Source: Palsa-892 sp035556215 (GTDB lineage: Bacteria > Pseudomonadota > Alphaproteobacteria > Rhizobiales > Xanthobacteraceae). From it: DNA of 5,641 nucleotides. The notes below the pieces were generated by a model. That model did no database searches and had not been told where the DNA came from. It worked only from the letters and a program-made list of their open reading frames with translations. A program made the position numbers and the translations under genes. Where the stretch lies: the NCBI GenBank assembly GCA_035556215.1, contig DATMFI010000042.1, positions 1 through 5,641 of the forward strand. The letters run 5' to 3'. Shown in pieces: positions 5,328 through 5,641 of this stretch (position 1 is its first letter; every line of letters starts with the position of its first letter).

Positions 5328-5641
5328 ATGGCTTTGCCTCGTATCTACACCGATGAAAATGCAGCCCGCGAACACCTTGAGGCGCTGCTTTGGCCGAATG
5401 GCCCGACTTGCCCTCACTGCGGCAACACGGACGAGAAGCGCATTACCAAGCTACAGGGCAATTCCACTCGTCCGGGCGTCTATAAGTGCAAAGAATGCCG
5501 AAAGCCGTTCTCCGTGACCGTTGGAACGGTCTTTGAACGCTCGCATATCCCGCTCAATCAGTGGGTCTATGCCGTAAGCCTTCTCGCATCGAGCAAGAAG
5601 GGCATTAGCTCGCATCAAATTCACCGCACATTGGGCGTCAC
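5328..5641 (+). CDS. IS1595-family transposase, N-terminal part (runs off the right edge)
   Basis: This is the start of a DDE transposase that moves an IS1595-type insertion sequence. The 104 visible codons hold the family's N-terminal zinc ribbon, with CPHC (Cys28, Cys31) and CKEC (Cys54, Cys57). Then come FSVTVGTVFERSHIPLNQWV (61-80) and a helical, HTH-like stretch with SSKKGISSHQIHRTLGV (88-104), all typical of IS1595 proteins. The DDE catalytic (ISXO2-like) domain lies beyond the window. The ATG at 5328 has AGGAG six bases upstream. Codon choice is visibly less GC-biased than in the phage genes (more GAA, ATT, CTA), which fits a mobile gene of other origin. It is transcribed away from the packaging operon. 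Whether the element is intact cannot be judged. Confidence 0.93.
   Translation, partial: MALPRIYTDENAAREHLEALLWPNGPTCPHCGNTDEKRITKLQGNSTRPGVYKCKECRKPFSVTVGTVFERSHIPLNQWVYAVSLLASSKKGISSHQIHRTLGV

Larger units (their letters stand above)
5200..5641 (+). mobile_element. Left portion of an IS1595-family insertion sequence (left boundary approximate)
   Basis: The transposase start and the drop in GC content from about 5205 onward show that an insertion sequence enters here. IS1595 elements are usually around 1 kb, with short terminal inverted repeats and 8-bp target duplications. The right end is outside the window, so the inverted repeat cannot be matched and the left boundary given here is only a guess within 5200-5290. 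Confidence 0.55.

Overview
The window is GC-rich DNA. Almost all of it is one leftward (minus-strand) virion-assembly operon. The 5' end of an insertion-sequence transposase faces the other way at the right edge. The gene families, the strong G/C third-position bias and a palindromic repeat whose translation gives the peptide VMPGLVPGI suggest an alphaproteobacterium, most likely of the Hyphomicrobiales (Bradyrhizobium/Rhodopseudomonas/Methylocystis-like). The taxon is an inference; no rRNA or marker gene is present.

Layout from right to left, which is the direction of transcription. An IS1595-family transposase begins at 5328 on the plus strand and runs off the window. Between it and the phage genes (5154-5327) lies an AT-richer divergent regulatory region. 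It holds a near-consensus sigma70-type promoter for each direction, and a terminator-like hairpin in the leader of the minus-strand transcript. The minus-strand genes follow: small terminase-like protein (5153-4593), large terminase (4690-3326), HK97-type portal (3296-2130), a 60-residue protein with one possible membrane helix (2123-1941), a 71-residue protein with a Lys/Ala/Pro-rich tail (1923-1708), HK97 prohead protease (1711-1178), and the HK97-fold major capsid protein (1049 to the left edge, incomplete). Between protease and capsid, 128 bp of non-coding DNA carries two inverted copies of a REP-like palindrome.

How they work together: the small terminase would recruit DNA and the large terminase would pump it through the portal into a procapsid of capsid protein. 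The protease matures that procapsid by removing the capsid's N-terminal scaffold region. The order terS-terL-portal-small ORF(s)-protease-capsid, with a COG5323-like terminase, matches genes 1-5 of the Rhodobacter capsulatus gene transfer agent (RcGTA). A gene transfer agent cluster is therefore the leading reading. A tailed prophage of the same lineage cannot be excluded, because the tail genes lie beyond the left edge. All catalytic residues I could check are present and no frame is broken, so the cluster looks functional and not decayed.

The most notable points are the insertion sequence and divergent promoters at the head of the operon, the leader terminator, the covarying palindrome pair inside the operon just before the capsid gene, and two small unassigned proteins. 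I did not find a wholly new system in the window.
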